Assembly (NCBI RefSeq): GCF_038007285.1
Contig: NZ_JBBOWX010000001.1
Span: forward strand, 2,807,501 to 2,871,500
From: Sporosarcina sp. FSL K6-3457
GTDB taxonomy: Bacteria > Bacillota > Bacilli > Bacillales_A > Planococcaceae
Direction: 5' to 3'
Length of the DNA: 64,000 nucleotides
Below are positions 40,838 through 50,353 of the stretch, piece after piece. The translations under genes were made by a program, and so were the position numbers. The notes under the pieces were generated by a model. That model worked only from the letters and a program-made list of their open reading frames with translations, was not told the origin of the DNA and made no database searches. The stretch's first letter is position 1, and each line of letters begins with the position of its first letter.

Positions 40838-41011
40838 AAGGGAGTGCGAACCCCAAGTGCACATGAAATCCCCGGGACATTCGCACCTACATTTGTTTGA
40901 ATAATCCCGAAAATTAAGCTAAAGTAATAGTGAACGAAATGAAAAAGTCGGTAGGAAGCTGAATTATGATGAAATCTGTAGATTATTTCATGTTTTTATC
41001 ACTTTTTCGCA
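40838..41011 (+). promoter_or_regulatory. Leader of CRISPR array 1
   Basis: About 170 bp ending TATCACTTTTTCGCA next to the first repeat. It is collinear, with scattered changes, with the reverse complement of 45813-45985 beside array 2. Shared strings include GTGCACATGAAATCCC, CATTTGTTTGAATAA and GATTATTTCATGTTTTTATC. This identifies the leader side and transcription direction of both arrays. Confidence 0.8.
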
Positions 41012-43708
41012 GTCGCACTCTATATGGGTGCGTGGATTGAAATTCATTACACCCTTGATGATAGAAACGATTTGAGGGTCGCACTCTATATGGGTGCGTG
41101 GATTGAAATGACGTTGGTAGGCGGTTTCATCAAATTATTTTAGTCGCACTCTATATGGGTGCGTGGATTGAAATTGAATTGCTTCTGCAACTTTTGAAAC
41201 AAGTTTTGGTCGCACTCTATATGGGTGCGTGGATTGAAATAACACGCTTAATCGCTGTCAACTTTCCAAATTTAGTCGCACTCTATATGGGTGCGTGGAT
41301 TGAAATTGGCAGCACGGGCGGCTCTGGTAGTGGCGGTGGTGTCGCACTCTATATGGGTGCGTGGATTGAAATACGTTTAGATCCAGTAGGGCAAGAAGTT
41401 GTCAGGGTCGCACTCTATATGGGTGCGTGGATTGAAATTTTCCATAAGGATAGAGTCCTTTTTTATATTGAGGTCGCACTCTATATGGGTGCGTGGATTG
41501 AAATAGGAGAAAGCAGGGGAATAGAGTTGTCATATGATAGTCGCACTCTATATGGGTGCGTGGATTGAAATACAATCGCTTTATAAACAGTCTTGAGCGC
41601 CTTCGTCGCACTCTATATGGGTGCGTGGATTGAAATAAGTTGTTAACGTCACCAACCTTTTTTAACGAGCGTCGCACTCTATATGGGTGCGTGGATTGAA
41701 ATAAAGAGCCGAATGGGCAGTTGATTATGGCTAGAGTAGGTCGCACTCTATATGGGTGCGTGGATTGAAATATCGATAAACGGAACGATGTTGGTAGGTG
41801 TTTTATGTCGCACTCTATATGGGTGCGTGGATTGAAATCTTTGGCACGATCCGGCTGATGTAGTGCAAAAAGGTCGCACTCTATATGGGTGCGTGGATTG
41901 AAATACATACCTACTCTCTTTTTAACCGCCGCGCGGTCAAGTCGCACTCTATATGGGTGCGTGGATTGAAATTATCGTTTCGTATTCAGGTTGTCCTGAT
42001 ATTGGAGTCGCACTCTATATGGGTGCGTGGATTGAAATGCGCTCTATTCAACCATAACTGGGATCACGTGTTAGGTCGCACTCTATATGGGTGCGTGGAT
42101 TGAAATAATACCGTGAAAGGTTCCATCGATGCAAGCCAAAGTCGCACTCTATATGGGTGCGTGGATTGAAATTGTAGTAGTCTTTACCATTTGAAGTTGC
42201 TAATATTGTCGCACTCTATATGGGTGCGTGGATTGAAATTTCCAACGTCATTTTGTTCTGTTGCGACAAAATAAGTCGCACTCTATATGGGTGCGTGGAT
42301 TGAAATAACAAATCATTGATTGACATGGTTTGTAAGTTCACGTCGCACTCTATATGGGTGCGTGGATTGAAATCACGGTGTTAATCCGCGTAAAGAGCTA
42401 GACAAATTGTCGCACTCTATATGGGTGCGTGGATTGAAATAAATTCAAATATGGTCAATTAAAGCCCGTCATAAACGTCGCACTCTATATGGGTGCGTGG
42501 ATTGAAATTTGAAGTGAGGGGTCACTATGAGCGGAGGAATAAGTCGCACTCTATATGGGTGCGTGGATTGAAATCATACCTACAGGTTCGAAGCGAATTT
42601 GTGTCCATGTCGCACTCTATATGGGTGCGTGGATTGAAATCTTGTCGAAGAGTTCACTCGAATCAAAGTAGAAAGTCGCACTCTATATGGGTGCGTGGAT
42701 TGAAATCGAAGCCTTTTTTGGTTGTCCGTGAAGGTGTTAGTGTCGCACTCTATATGGGTGCGTGGATTGAAATCCTTTGCTACATTTATGAATAGTGATT
42801 GGATTGGGTCGCACTCTATATGGGTGCGTGGATTGAAATCTAAAATTACAGAATTAGAATTTAATACAGAACAGCGTCGCACTCTATATGGGTGCGTGGA
42901 TTGAAATACCAGGCGATATAAAAGGATCTAGCCACAACATCGTCGCACTCTATATGGGTGCGTGGATTGAAATTTTTGTAAATTGCAGTGATCGAGAAAT
43001 GTGTATTTGTCGCACTCTATATGGGTGCGTGGATTGAAATGTAATAAACTTCTTGTGTTGAATCCTCAAGTTCGTCGCACTCTATATGGGTGCGTGGATT
43101 GAAATCGAAATGACAGGATGGAGGGGTAAAAAGATGTATTGTCGCACTCTATATGGGTGCGTGGATTGAAATAACAACTCATAGAAAGTGCGTTGTGGCT
43201 TGCGAACGTCGCACTCTATATGGGTGCGTGGATTGAAATTAAAGCATACGAAAAACAACAAAAAAGCATCTTAGTCGCACTCTATATGGGTGCGTGGATT
43301 GAAATAAGAGTGTCATAGATAACATCAAGCGATGATAGTCCGTCGCACTCTATATGGGTGCGTGGATTGAAATACATGCCCGACGAACGCCGCAACGATA
43401 CCATCTTTGTCGCACTCTATATGGGTGCGTGGATTGAAATGGCGGTAAATAAGCAAGAAAGGAGGATACTTGAATGTCGCACTCTATATGGGTGCGTGGA
43501 TTGAAATTCCTTTAAATCGTTGGAAAGCGTGACGGATCTCTTTGTCGCACTCTATATGGGTGCGTGGATTGAAATCGACATTACGCGTAATTTTCGACTT
43601 CTTGCCGAGGTCGCACTCTATACGGGTGCGTGGATTGAAATGATTGAGAGTTGATAAAATGGGGCGTAAAAGAAAAGTCGCACTCTATATGGGTACGTGG
43701 ATTGAAAT
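41012..43708 (+). CRISPR. CRISPR array 1, type I-C-like, 41 repeats / 40 spacers
   Basis: Repeats of 32 bp starting GTCGCACTCTATATGGG and ending GTGGATTGAAAT, with unique spacers of 33-37 bp (mostly 34-35). I counted 41 repeats, starting at 41012 and then 41078, 41143, 41209 and so on to 43677. The last two (43610 and 43677) each carry one substitution (TATACGGG and GGGTACGTGG), as expected at the old trailer end. Repeat sequence and length match subtype I-C (GTCGCxCTC...GAAAT). No cas gene lies beside it. Confidence 0.98.
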
Positions 43709-43853
43709 TCATATATATAAGGCGTCTTATTATGGGAGGCATCGGGGAAAGATACGGTATCAATTCTTCCTTCAGCGCAAAGCATTGTTAGTAGGATTCT
43801 TAATATCACCATATATAACAGGACTTTTTCATTTTTTCGTTAACGTGAGAGAA

Positions 43854-43877
43854 AGAGCAGGCTAATGTGCCTGCTCT
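43854..43877 (+). terminator. Terminator between CRISPR array 1 and the Fic gene
   Basis: 9-bp perfect stem AGAGCAGGC/GCCTGCTCT with a 6-nt loop and TTTTCTTTTC after it on the plus strand. It would stop array 1 transcription before the convergent Fic gene. Confidence 0.7.
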
Positions 43878-43910
43878 TTTCTTTTCTTAAATTCTGAATT
43901 CATTAACGCT

Positions 43911-44618
43911 TTAATCAGGGGAGATTTGTTGTTGCTCTTTATTCGCAAAACGTTGCAGGCGTTGTTGTTCTTCTGCCAACGTCTCTTCAATGAATTGACT
44001 GAAGCCTGTAGCATCTTGTTCAGCAAGAAAGCGGAAATAGGTCGCTTTATCTTTACTGTTAATGATGAGAGGGGCAAGACCGCGCTCGAGCAAGGAATAA
44101 TTCAGCAGCATACGTCCAGTGCGCCCGTTGCCATCTGCGAAGGGATGAATACGTTCAAATGTAATGTGTGCTTCGGCAATAATGCCTATTTTTTCTTGTG
44201 CCGAAACTGTGAGATCTAAACGATAATTCAAATTGTCGACCCACCGCTGCATAAGAAGCGGTGTTTCCTGTACGCTTGCCGTCATGAAGTCCACCCCTAG
44301 TATGGCGTTTTCCACTGACTTGAATTGCCCTCTGTCGTATTGCAAACGATCCATTAGCAAGGCATGAATTTCTTTTACTATTTGCAAGTGCAATGGTTCG
44401 TTGGCTGTAAGTGTTTCTAATAAGTAATGTAATGCTTGCTCGTGGTTTTTGATTTCATAAATTTCTCTTAAATCAATGCTGCGATTGCTGGATACTTGAT
44501 TATATAGAATAATCGAAATCGTTTCTACCAACGTAATCGTGTTACCCTCAAGTGCAGAGGAATGATGTGCCAGTCGGACAAGAATATCGTCTAAGTATTC
44601 TTTTGGTAATCTTTTCAA
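43911..44618 (-). CDS. Fic-domain protein (AMPylator-like)
   Basis: About 235 residues. Complete Fic motif HPFADGNGRTGR (about 160) with catalytic His, and an N-terminal inhibitory helix motif SSALEGN of the (S/T)xxxE(G/N) type, so a self-inhibited class II Fic. Fic enzymes usually transfer AMP from ATP to proteins. Start unclear: TTG 44618 has AGAGGTG 6 nt ahead, GTGs at 44621 and 44627 lie within that site. It lies alone between the trailer ends of two convergent CRISPR arrays, with no partner antitoxin gene. Confidence 0.88.
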   Translation of the reverse strand: MKRLPKEYLDDILVRLAHHSSALEGNTITLVETISIILYNQVSSNRSIDLREIYEIKNHEQALHYLLETLTANEPLHLQIVKEIHALLMDRLQYDRGQFKSVENAILGVDFMTASVQETPLLMQRWVDNLNYRLDLTVSAQEKIGIIAEAHITFERIHPFADGNGRTGRMLLNYSLLERGLAPLIINSKDKATYFRFLAEQDATGFSQFIEETLAEEQQRLQRFANKEQQQISPD

Positions 44619-44659
44619 CACCCTCACCTCTTTCTTAACCCAAATAGCTCACTATCATC

Positions 44660-45812
44660 ATTTTAATCCGCACACCCATACAAAGTGCGACTACTTATTC
44701 TATATAACTCCATGTACTCATGTAGAGTGCGACACATACGGTCATCTGTTGCAGACTGTTGAAGAGCGAATTTCAATCCACGCACTCATGTAGAGTGCGA
44801 CAAATAGTGAAGAGCAGGCGATGACTTCGTTCAATATTTCAATCCACGCACTCATGTAGAGTGCGACTGGACATGATGCTCGAAAGTCAATCTACTCAGG
44901 TGATTTCAATCCACGCACTCATGTAGAGTGCGACAACACTTTTCAACTTTGTTTCATATTCATCAGCTGTATTTCAATCCACGCACTCATGTAGAGTGCG
45001 ACAAGGTCTTATCATGGAGATTGTAAGACTTAGAGAAATTTCAATCCACGCACTCATGTAGAGTGCGACAAAACATAGATATTTTCAGATACGAGTGGGT
45101 TTGATTTCAATCCACGCACTCATGTAGAGTGCGACGGTAAATGTTTCATTATTGACTGGACTCTGAATCTTATTTCAATCCACGCACTCATGTAGAGTGC
45201 GACGAAGATGATATGGAATGAGCAGGAGAGCAAAATGATTTCAATCCACGCACTCATGTAGAGTGCGACGACCAGTACGGCAAATATCTTTATCAATCAC
45301 AAAGTTAATTTCAATCCACGCACTCATGTAGAGTGCGACGGTGTCCCATTCTGTCTTTTGGAGCTTTGGCGTCCCATTTCAATCCACGCACTCATGTAGA
45401 GTGCGACTCTAGTCAAGGTGCGTTAGCAGCCAATCGAACTGTATTTCAATCCACGCACTCATGTAGAGTGCGACTTGCCTGCATTACTGTATCGACTAAG
45501 TACAGAAAATTTCAATCCACGCACTCATGTAGAGTGCGACTAAGCCTTCCACAACCTCAACTGTGGAGGACAAGATATTTCAATCCACGCACTCATGTAG
45601 AGTGCGACGCTAAATCCCCAGCGAGCTTTTCAACATCATTCATGTATTTCAATCCACGCACTCATGTAGAGTGCGACGATAAGGGTTCAATCCCCTTATT
45701 CCACACCATGCGATTTCAATCCACGCACTCATGTAGAGTGCGACTGTTTCCGCTATCGATTCCTCCGGTGCGCCGTAAAAATTTCAATCCACGCACTCAT
45801 GTAGAGTGCGAC
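44660..45812 (-). CRISPR. CRISPR array 2, type I-C-like, 16 intact plus 2 decayed repeats
   Basis: On the minus strand the 32-bp repeat starts GTCGCACTCTACATGAG and ends GTGGATTGAAAT; it differs from array 1 at two positions. Intact units run from 44770 to 45812 with 15 spacers of 34-38 bp. At the trailer end, units 44702-44733 and 44660-44691 are decayed and are separated by only 10 bp. The leader is on the right, so the arrays are convergent. Confidence 0.97.
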
Positions 45813-45985
45813 TGCGAAAAAGTGATAAAAACATGAAATAATCTCCAGATTTCATCACAATCCGGCTTCCTACCAACTTTTTCACTTCGTTCCTTATTAC
45901 TTTAGCTCAATTTTAAGGGTTATTCAAACAAATGTCGGTGCGAATGCCCCAGGGATTTCATGTGCACTAGAGGTTCGCACTCTCT
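45813..45985 (-). promoter_or_regulatory. Leader of CRISPR array 2
   Basis: Reverse-complement homologue of the leader at 40838-41011; the 60 bp nearest the repeats are almost identical (TATCACTTTTTCGCA next to the first repeat). Together with the other leader it forms a long inverted repeat around both arrays and the Fic gene. Confidence 0.8.
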
Positions 45986-46850
45986 TGAGAAAGAAGCCGC
46001 GTGAGAAACATTGAGGACTTTTAACGCTATGAATATCCTAGACATAGCAGAGCAGTCATTAGCACAAATCAAAGTGGAGCTCATTTAGCTTCCGAACAAT
46101 CTCTGAGTCGATTTTCCATTGCCAATTCAATCAATTCTGAAGGACTTCGTTCACCATCGGAACAAATCTAATAAATATGCAAATCTATTTTTCTAATGAA
46201 TAGCCCCCCTCTTTCAATGAATTTCTTCATTTTCCACTGTAACGACCATTTGTTAAGCATCCATCGAAGTTGTGTAAAGGCTTTATAATGTTATCACATT
46301 CAATATATTCCAAAATATAATAATAACAAGAGAAACTTGCCTTCTCTCGGCGTTTATGATTCTACATAAAAAATAATATTGACGCAGCCACATGCCATCA
46401 TCAGTCGTTGTCAGATTGGCCAAGGGTCTGATTATTTAATTCTAAATTATAATCCTGAAGAGCTTTTATATAATTGTTATACCTAGCAACCTATTCTGGA
46501 TATAGGCCAACCATCCACTTTCCAAGTACTTTATGTTGGTACAAAGTGAAATCGATATTGGCTTTTATATCAAGGAAATCTTTGTATACTTTCTGCGGAA
46601 TTTAATCATCATTTTCAGGATATAATCTCATATATTCGCAAAGAAACGTGATTCTGAGATATCATGTTTTTCTAAATAGAGAATATCTGGAGATCTAGGA
46701 GTACGTTGAAATTTTTGATGTTGTGTTAACCATCGAAAAAATGGGGGAAATCAGTAAGCGCATACGGAAACCTTTAGAGCCAGACGTTTTTCTTTAATAA
46801 TGTAACAGAATAGTTTATATTGATTTTACAAGCTAAAGGAGAGTAACTAT
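45986..46850. other. Non-coding stretch right of CRISPR array 2
   Basis: About 860 bp without a supported gene. On the minus strand fragments such as SELIELAMENRLRDCSEAK and FRRKYTKISL appear in broken frames, suggesting dead genes whose family I cannot name. No cas1, cas2 or cas4 motif was seen. Confidence 0.45.
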
Positions 46851-47195
46851 ATGCAAAGTGAAACAATCAAAACTTGTTTACCGACTGGCGTTGATTTACC
46901 AAATACCGGATTTGGATATACATTGTCCTTAATAGGCGGGAAATATAAAATACTCATTTTATATTGGCTACATGAAAATAAAGTCATTAGGTTCAACGAA
47001 TTAAAACGAAATATAGATACTATATCTTTTAAAACGCTCAGCGTTATGCTAAAAGAATTGGAAGCTGATGACTTAGTCATACGTAAGGAATTCCCGCAGA
47101 TACCTCCCAAAGTTGAATATTCGTTATCCGAGCGTGGTCGTTCACTGATTCCAGTAGTAGATATGATGTGTCAATGGGGGGAAAACAATCTGTAA
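46851..47195 (+). CDS. HxlR-family transcription regulator
   Basis: 114 residues, single HxlR winged helix: LSLIGGKYKILILYWL, RFNELKRNIDTISFKTLSVMLKELEADDLVIRKEF, VEYSLSERGRSLIPVVDMMCQWG. Several family members are thiol-based sensors of quinones or electrophiles; a Cys near the N-terminus (KTCLPTG) fits this. AAAGGAGA precedes the ATG. It is convergent with a quinone-reductase-like gene whose upstream region has a palindrome it may bind. Confidence 0.88.
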   Translation: MQSETIKTCLPTGVDLPNTGFGYTLSLIGGKYKILILYWLHENKVIRFNELKRNIDTISFKTLSVMLKELEADDLVIRKEFPQIPPKVEYSLSERGRSLIPVVDMMCQWGENNL

Positions 47196-47317
47196 GTAGT
47201 CAAATATGTTTATAAATCCAAGTATTCTCAAATAGTAGTACTTGCAGCCACAGTCTATGCTACTTTTCCGACTCAATTAAATTTGTTTACCGCCCGAGCA
47301 ATTAATTTAGACACAAA

Positions 47318-47363
47318 AAGGGCTGTTCCACCTGTCATTTTATGACCTTTTGTAACAGCCCTT
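47318..47363 (-). terminator. Terminator between the HxlR and flavoprotein genes
   Basis: 10-bp perfect stem AAGGGCTGTT/AACAGCCCTT with a 26-nt loop. CCCTTTTTGTG follows on the minus strand; it can also serve the plus strand. Confidence 0.65.
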
Positions 47364-47402
47364 CACTATTTTCATTATAATACGATAACTTTTTTAAAGC
47401 AT

Positions 47403-47951
47403 CTATAAATTGTCTATAAATTCCATGAGCTCTCTAGCACTTTTTGTTAATTCATATTTCTCCGGCGTGATATCTTCTTCAATAGCTCCCTCTTTTCCAT
47501 AAAACGCATAGATTGATCGGTAATCGGCATCACAATAAAATAGGGTTGTTTCAAACGGAATTAATATTTGCTCTAGCGTATGCCGATATCTCCCATTTTC
47601 ACTATAATCGGATTGTTTTGCTCCAGCAGAAACGGCTAAAGCCACTTTTCGATTCATTAAATGATCACCACCAATTGAACCAAACGCCCATCCATAAGTA
47701 AAAACATCATCCAGCCATTTCTTCAAAAGAGAAGGACAATTAAACCAATAGACAGGAAATTGTAAAACTAGACTGCCATGTGATTCAATCAATTTTTGTT
47801 CTTTTTCAATGTCTATCTTTTCCTCTGGATAAGCCTTATACAACTCGTGCACTGTATACTTCTCTGGATATTGTTTAAGTTCTTTTATCCACCTTTTATT
47901 TACTACAGATGTTTCTAGATTAGGATGAGCTACAACCACAAGTGTTTTCAT
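47403..47951 (-). CDS. Flavodoxin-fold NAD(P)H oxidoreductase (YwrO/KefF-like)
   Basis: 182 residues. VVAHPNLETSVVNKRW at the N-terminus (FMN phosphate loop), LVLQFPVYWFNCPSLLKKWLDDVFTYGWAFG, and ALAVSAGAKQSDYSENGRY, the pattern of NQO1/KefF-type quinone reductases. Two-electron reduction of quinones avoids radical formation. AAGGAGG precedes the ATG. Likely controlled by the neighbouring HxlR protein. Confidence 0.87.
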   Translation of the reverse strand: MKTLVVVAHPNLETSVVNKRWIKELKQYPEKYTVHELYKAYPEEKIDIEKEQKLIESHGSLVLQFPVYWFNCPSLLKKWLDDVFTYGWAFGSIGGDHLMNRKVALAVSAGAKQSDYSENGRYRHTLEQILIPFETTLFYCDADYRSIYAFYGKEGAIEEDITPEKYELTKSARELMEFIDNL

Positions 47952-48040
47952 AAAGTGTTTCCTCCTTAATTATTGTGGTGTTGTTACTCTTTGAGTATAT
48001 CGGCTATACTTTTTTCTTGTAAGTACGCACTTTTTCTTCA

Positions 48041-48064
48041 GGTACTTACTTAAATGTAAGTACC
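48041..48064. promoter_or_regulatory. Palindrome upstream of the flavoprotein gene
   Basis: Perfect 9-bp arms GGTACTTAC/GTAAGTACC around 6 nt, with a further half-site GTAAGTACG at 48019-48027. The GTAAGTA core resembles operators of HxlR-type regulators such as YodB. Confidence 0.6.
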
Positions 48065-48264
48065 CTGTAAAAAATCGGTCAAAATCAGGTATGGCCATGA
48101 GTTTTAAAATTCTTTCAGAGACCGAAAATCTTTATTTCTTTGCTAATTGCAACAATATCCATCTGTTTCATGTTCTCTATTATCGGTAATAACTGGGATG
48201 TAAAATTAACTTCGAATAAGAAAAAACATAGGGAAATTTTAGTCTTCCTATGTTTTGCTTCATA

Positions 48265-48414
48265 TTATTTATCTGTTTGTTTTTGTTTCTTTTTCAAATA
48301 CTCCGCACGTATTTTTTCAAGTTGCTGCTTTTTATCAAATTTGGCAGGTTTATTTTTTTCATGATAATTTGTCACAGCTGCCTTACCTTTGTTATCCAAT
48401 TGATATTTCCCCAC
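48265..48414 (-). CDS. Small basic hypothetical protein
   Basis: 49 residues, MGKYQLDNKGKAAVTNYHEK then KNKPAKFDKKQQLEKIRAEY and a Lys/Gln tail ending QTDK. GTG 48414 has AGGTG 6 nt upstream; another in-frame GTG is at 48423. The very Lys-rich, helix-forming sequence and clean ribosome site support a real gene. Function unknown. It is monocistronic. Confidence 0.6.
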   Translation of the reverse strand: MGKYQLDNKGKAAVTNYHEKNKPAKFDKKQQLEKIRAEYLKKKQKQTDK

Positions 48415-48908
48415 TTTGTTCACCTACTTTTCTTGTCTTTAAAGAGAATCTATTCAACAATTATAATATACCTAATTTTACTGAAGTAAACCTTATTAGT
48501 GTACTACAGTTTCGGGTGCCTATGTAGCAAACCACTCTGGATTCACACCATTTCTAACCCTCTGTGTTTTAAATGCAAAAAACGATTTCTCCTGATTAGG
48601 AAGAACCGATTTTAATAGATCACAAAAAAGCAATTTATTAACGTGAATACGTCTACCTAACTACTCCTTTAAACAAGGAATACAAATGCTGAAAATTTGT
48701 ATCGGGTCTTTTTCTGCATTTGTAAAAAGTGTAACTGGTTAGCTATATATGTTGATATAGAGAATCCTACTACAACGCTTTGCGCCTGGGTTAGCCTTCA
48801 CTAGAGATTATATAGAATCATTAGTTCAACATATATACGCAAAAAAATATTCATAGAATCAATATGGATAATTTCTACTTATTGTTGTCTAACAGTTTAT
48901 TAAATTAT
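48415..48908. other. Gap without recognisable genes
   Basis: About 490 bp. I see only AT-rich sequence with no supported frame, repeat family or tRNA. Confidence 0.4.
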
Positions 48909-49088
48909 TTATTTCTGTTTTCTCGATAAACCCTTAATTGTTGTCACAAAAAGATATAACGCAACTATACAAAATAGAAGTGCAAATAGCTTAGAAGGCA
49001 ATACAATCCTTCTCAAAAACTCAGTAAACGATAGCCCTATAGCCAATAGGGCTAACACTAAAACAACTACTTCTTTCATCATTTTCAC
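48909..49088 (-). CDS. Small two-helix membrane protein, hypothetical
   Basis: 59 residues beginning at GTG 49088 (AGGAG 8 nt upstream), reading MKMMKEVVVLVLALLAIGLS, then TEFLRRIVLPSKLFALLFCI and VALYLFVTTIKGLSRKQK. Two membrane helices separated by a short basic turn. It could be a structural membrane peptide or a holin-like remnant; no family recognised. Confidence 0.55.
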   Translation of the reverse strand: MKMMKEVVVLVLALLAIGLSFTEFLRRIVLPSKLFALLFCIVALYLFVTTIKGLSRKQK

Positions 49089-49186
49089 AAACCCATCTCC
49101 TAACTAAATGTCACGTTTATGAAAATTGAGTGCCAATCTTCCTTAAAGAAAAGCACCTGTTTGGAGAATAATTGTCCTTAAAACTA

Positions 49187-49426
49187 TTAATCACTGAAGT
49201 CTCTAAATAGCGTCTCAAGCTCTTCTTCATCATACATGACGCCACCATTGCTTATGAATTTTTCAATCTCAATTGAACCATCATCCATAAACTCAATTTC
49301 CCAACGCTCTCCTGGAACAGCAACTTCCACCATAATTGATTCAGCTCTTATTTTATCTAGTTTGTAAAAGATCTTTTTCTCTTCCAACTTATTAAGTAAC
49401 TCATTTAAGTTTTTCGTTTCCATCAT
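49187..49426 (-). CDS. Small acidic hypothetical protein (possible immunity protein)
   Basis: 79 residues from ATG 49426 (GGGGGG just upstream). Acidic: ESIMVEVAVPGERWEIEFMDDGSIEIEKFISNGGVM and an acidic C-terminus EEELETLFRDFSD. Size, charge and sandwich-like strands resemble immunity proteins of polymorphic-toxin loci. The decayed neighbours to the right support this reading, but no toxin is intact. Confidence 0.6.
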   Translation of the reverse strand: MMETKNLNELLNKLEEKKIFYKLDKIRAESIMVEVAVPGERWEIEFMDDGSIEIEKFISNGGVMYDEEELETLFRDFSD

Positions 49427-49694
49427 AATCCCCCCACAAGTCGGTCTTATCATCTAATTTAGCTTAATCTGGTGAACAAATTTACTCAGCAACTGCGCCC
49501 TTTAATGAGAATAGTCTAGAACCGTTGATTTGCGCTACAGACAGCACGCTTTCCGGTGGGCGTGCCGTGAACCTCCTGGAGTAGACCGTCTTCCGCTCCA
49601 ATCAACTAAATATCTGTTTATATACCGCAATCGCACCCGATTATTGGACAGCAGTAAAGTTTGCGAATAAAACATACATCCAACTTTCTTAGAG

Positions 49695-49982
49695 TCAAGC
49701 ATAGAAGTCATCGATTATTTCTACCACTTCAATTCTTTCATTAATCAATAGCTCTGGGAGGGCATTTTCAATATTACCTCTCCAATATTCCCTAGCTTAT
49801 TCAATCTTTTTAGCATAAGGAGCCCCATCCTCTTTTGGCGAAAGCCCTCCATCACCGGAAACCTGAAGTTTCACAATCTGTAATACTTTTCTACCGTAAG
49901 AATCAAATACTCCTTTCCATTTTAAGACATTTTTACAGCTTTTAGACGCGTATAAACAAGACAATCTTGAAGGATATTCTAA
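49695..49982 (-). pseudogene. Broken immunity-like gene
   Basis: An open reading on the minus strand gives [60 protein letters not shown], a TAA, then AREYWRGNIENALPELLINE and RIEVVEIIDDFYA. The reading is protein-like on both sides of the stop, and no start codon precedes it. Family not identified with certainty. Confidence 0.45.
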
Positions 49983-50093
49983 TCAAACCAATCTTCGATT
50001 ATATCAATAAGATTGCCAAGGCCATTCGTGGTTTTACCGAGGATGTTAATCGACGACGAAACAAAGTCATTGACCGTCTTTGTGTCAGAATGT
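49979..50093 (-). pseudogene. 3' fragment of a possible toxin gene
   Basis: 37 codons reading SDTKTVNDFVSSSINILGKT then [16 protein letters not shown] and a TAG. Its end meets the start of the broken immunity-like gene, as in toxin-immunity pairs. Everything upstream is gone; IS66 sequence begins at 50270. Confidence 0.35.
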
Positions 50094-50353
50094 AAAAAAG
50101 TTAATTCAACTTATATAGTAGCTGAATTATCTACATTTAACAAATAATTCCATAACACCTCTCGAAGACATCTGCTACTATCCCCATGGAAATGGAAATG
50201 GAAGTGTAAACCGTGTGTAATATTTGTGTTGCACATTTTCGTTTTCCATCAGTTTCTTCTGGTTTTCCGGTAAGCGTCAAACCTAGCCCACCTTCTAACC
50301 TTTAGACCGTTATGTGATAATCACCTTACGATCTAAAGTTAGGAGGTTTTTTC

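Noticed and set aside
41155-41568. Open frame with repeated GAWIEI units in CRISPR array 1
   Set aside because: It is a translation of CRISPR repeats; frames on both strands across both arrays (also 41402-41947, 42493-42904, 45333-45836) are by-products of repeat periodicity.
45813-46850. cas1/cas2/cas4 remnants beside array 2
   Set aside because: Looked for type I-C adaptation motifs on both strands; only unidentifiable fragments were found.
48140-48527. Three overlapping Phe-rich plus-strand frames
   Set aside because: They lie opposite the small basic gene at 48265-48414, which has a better ribosome site and composition.
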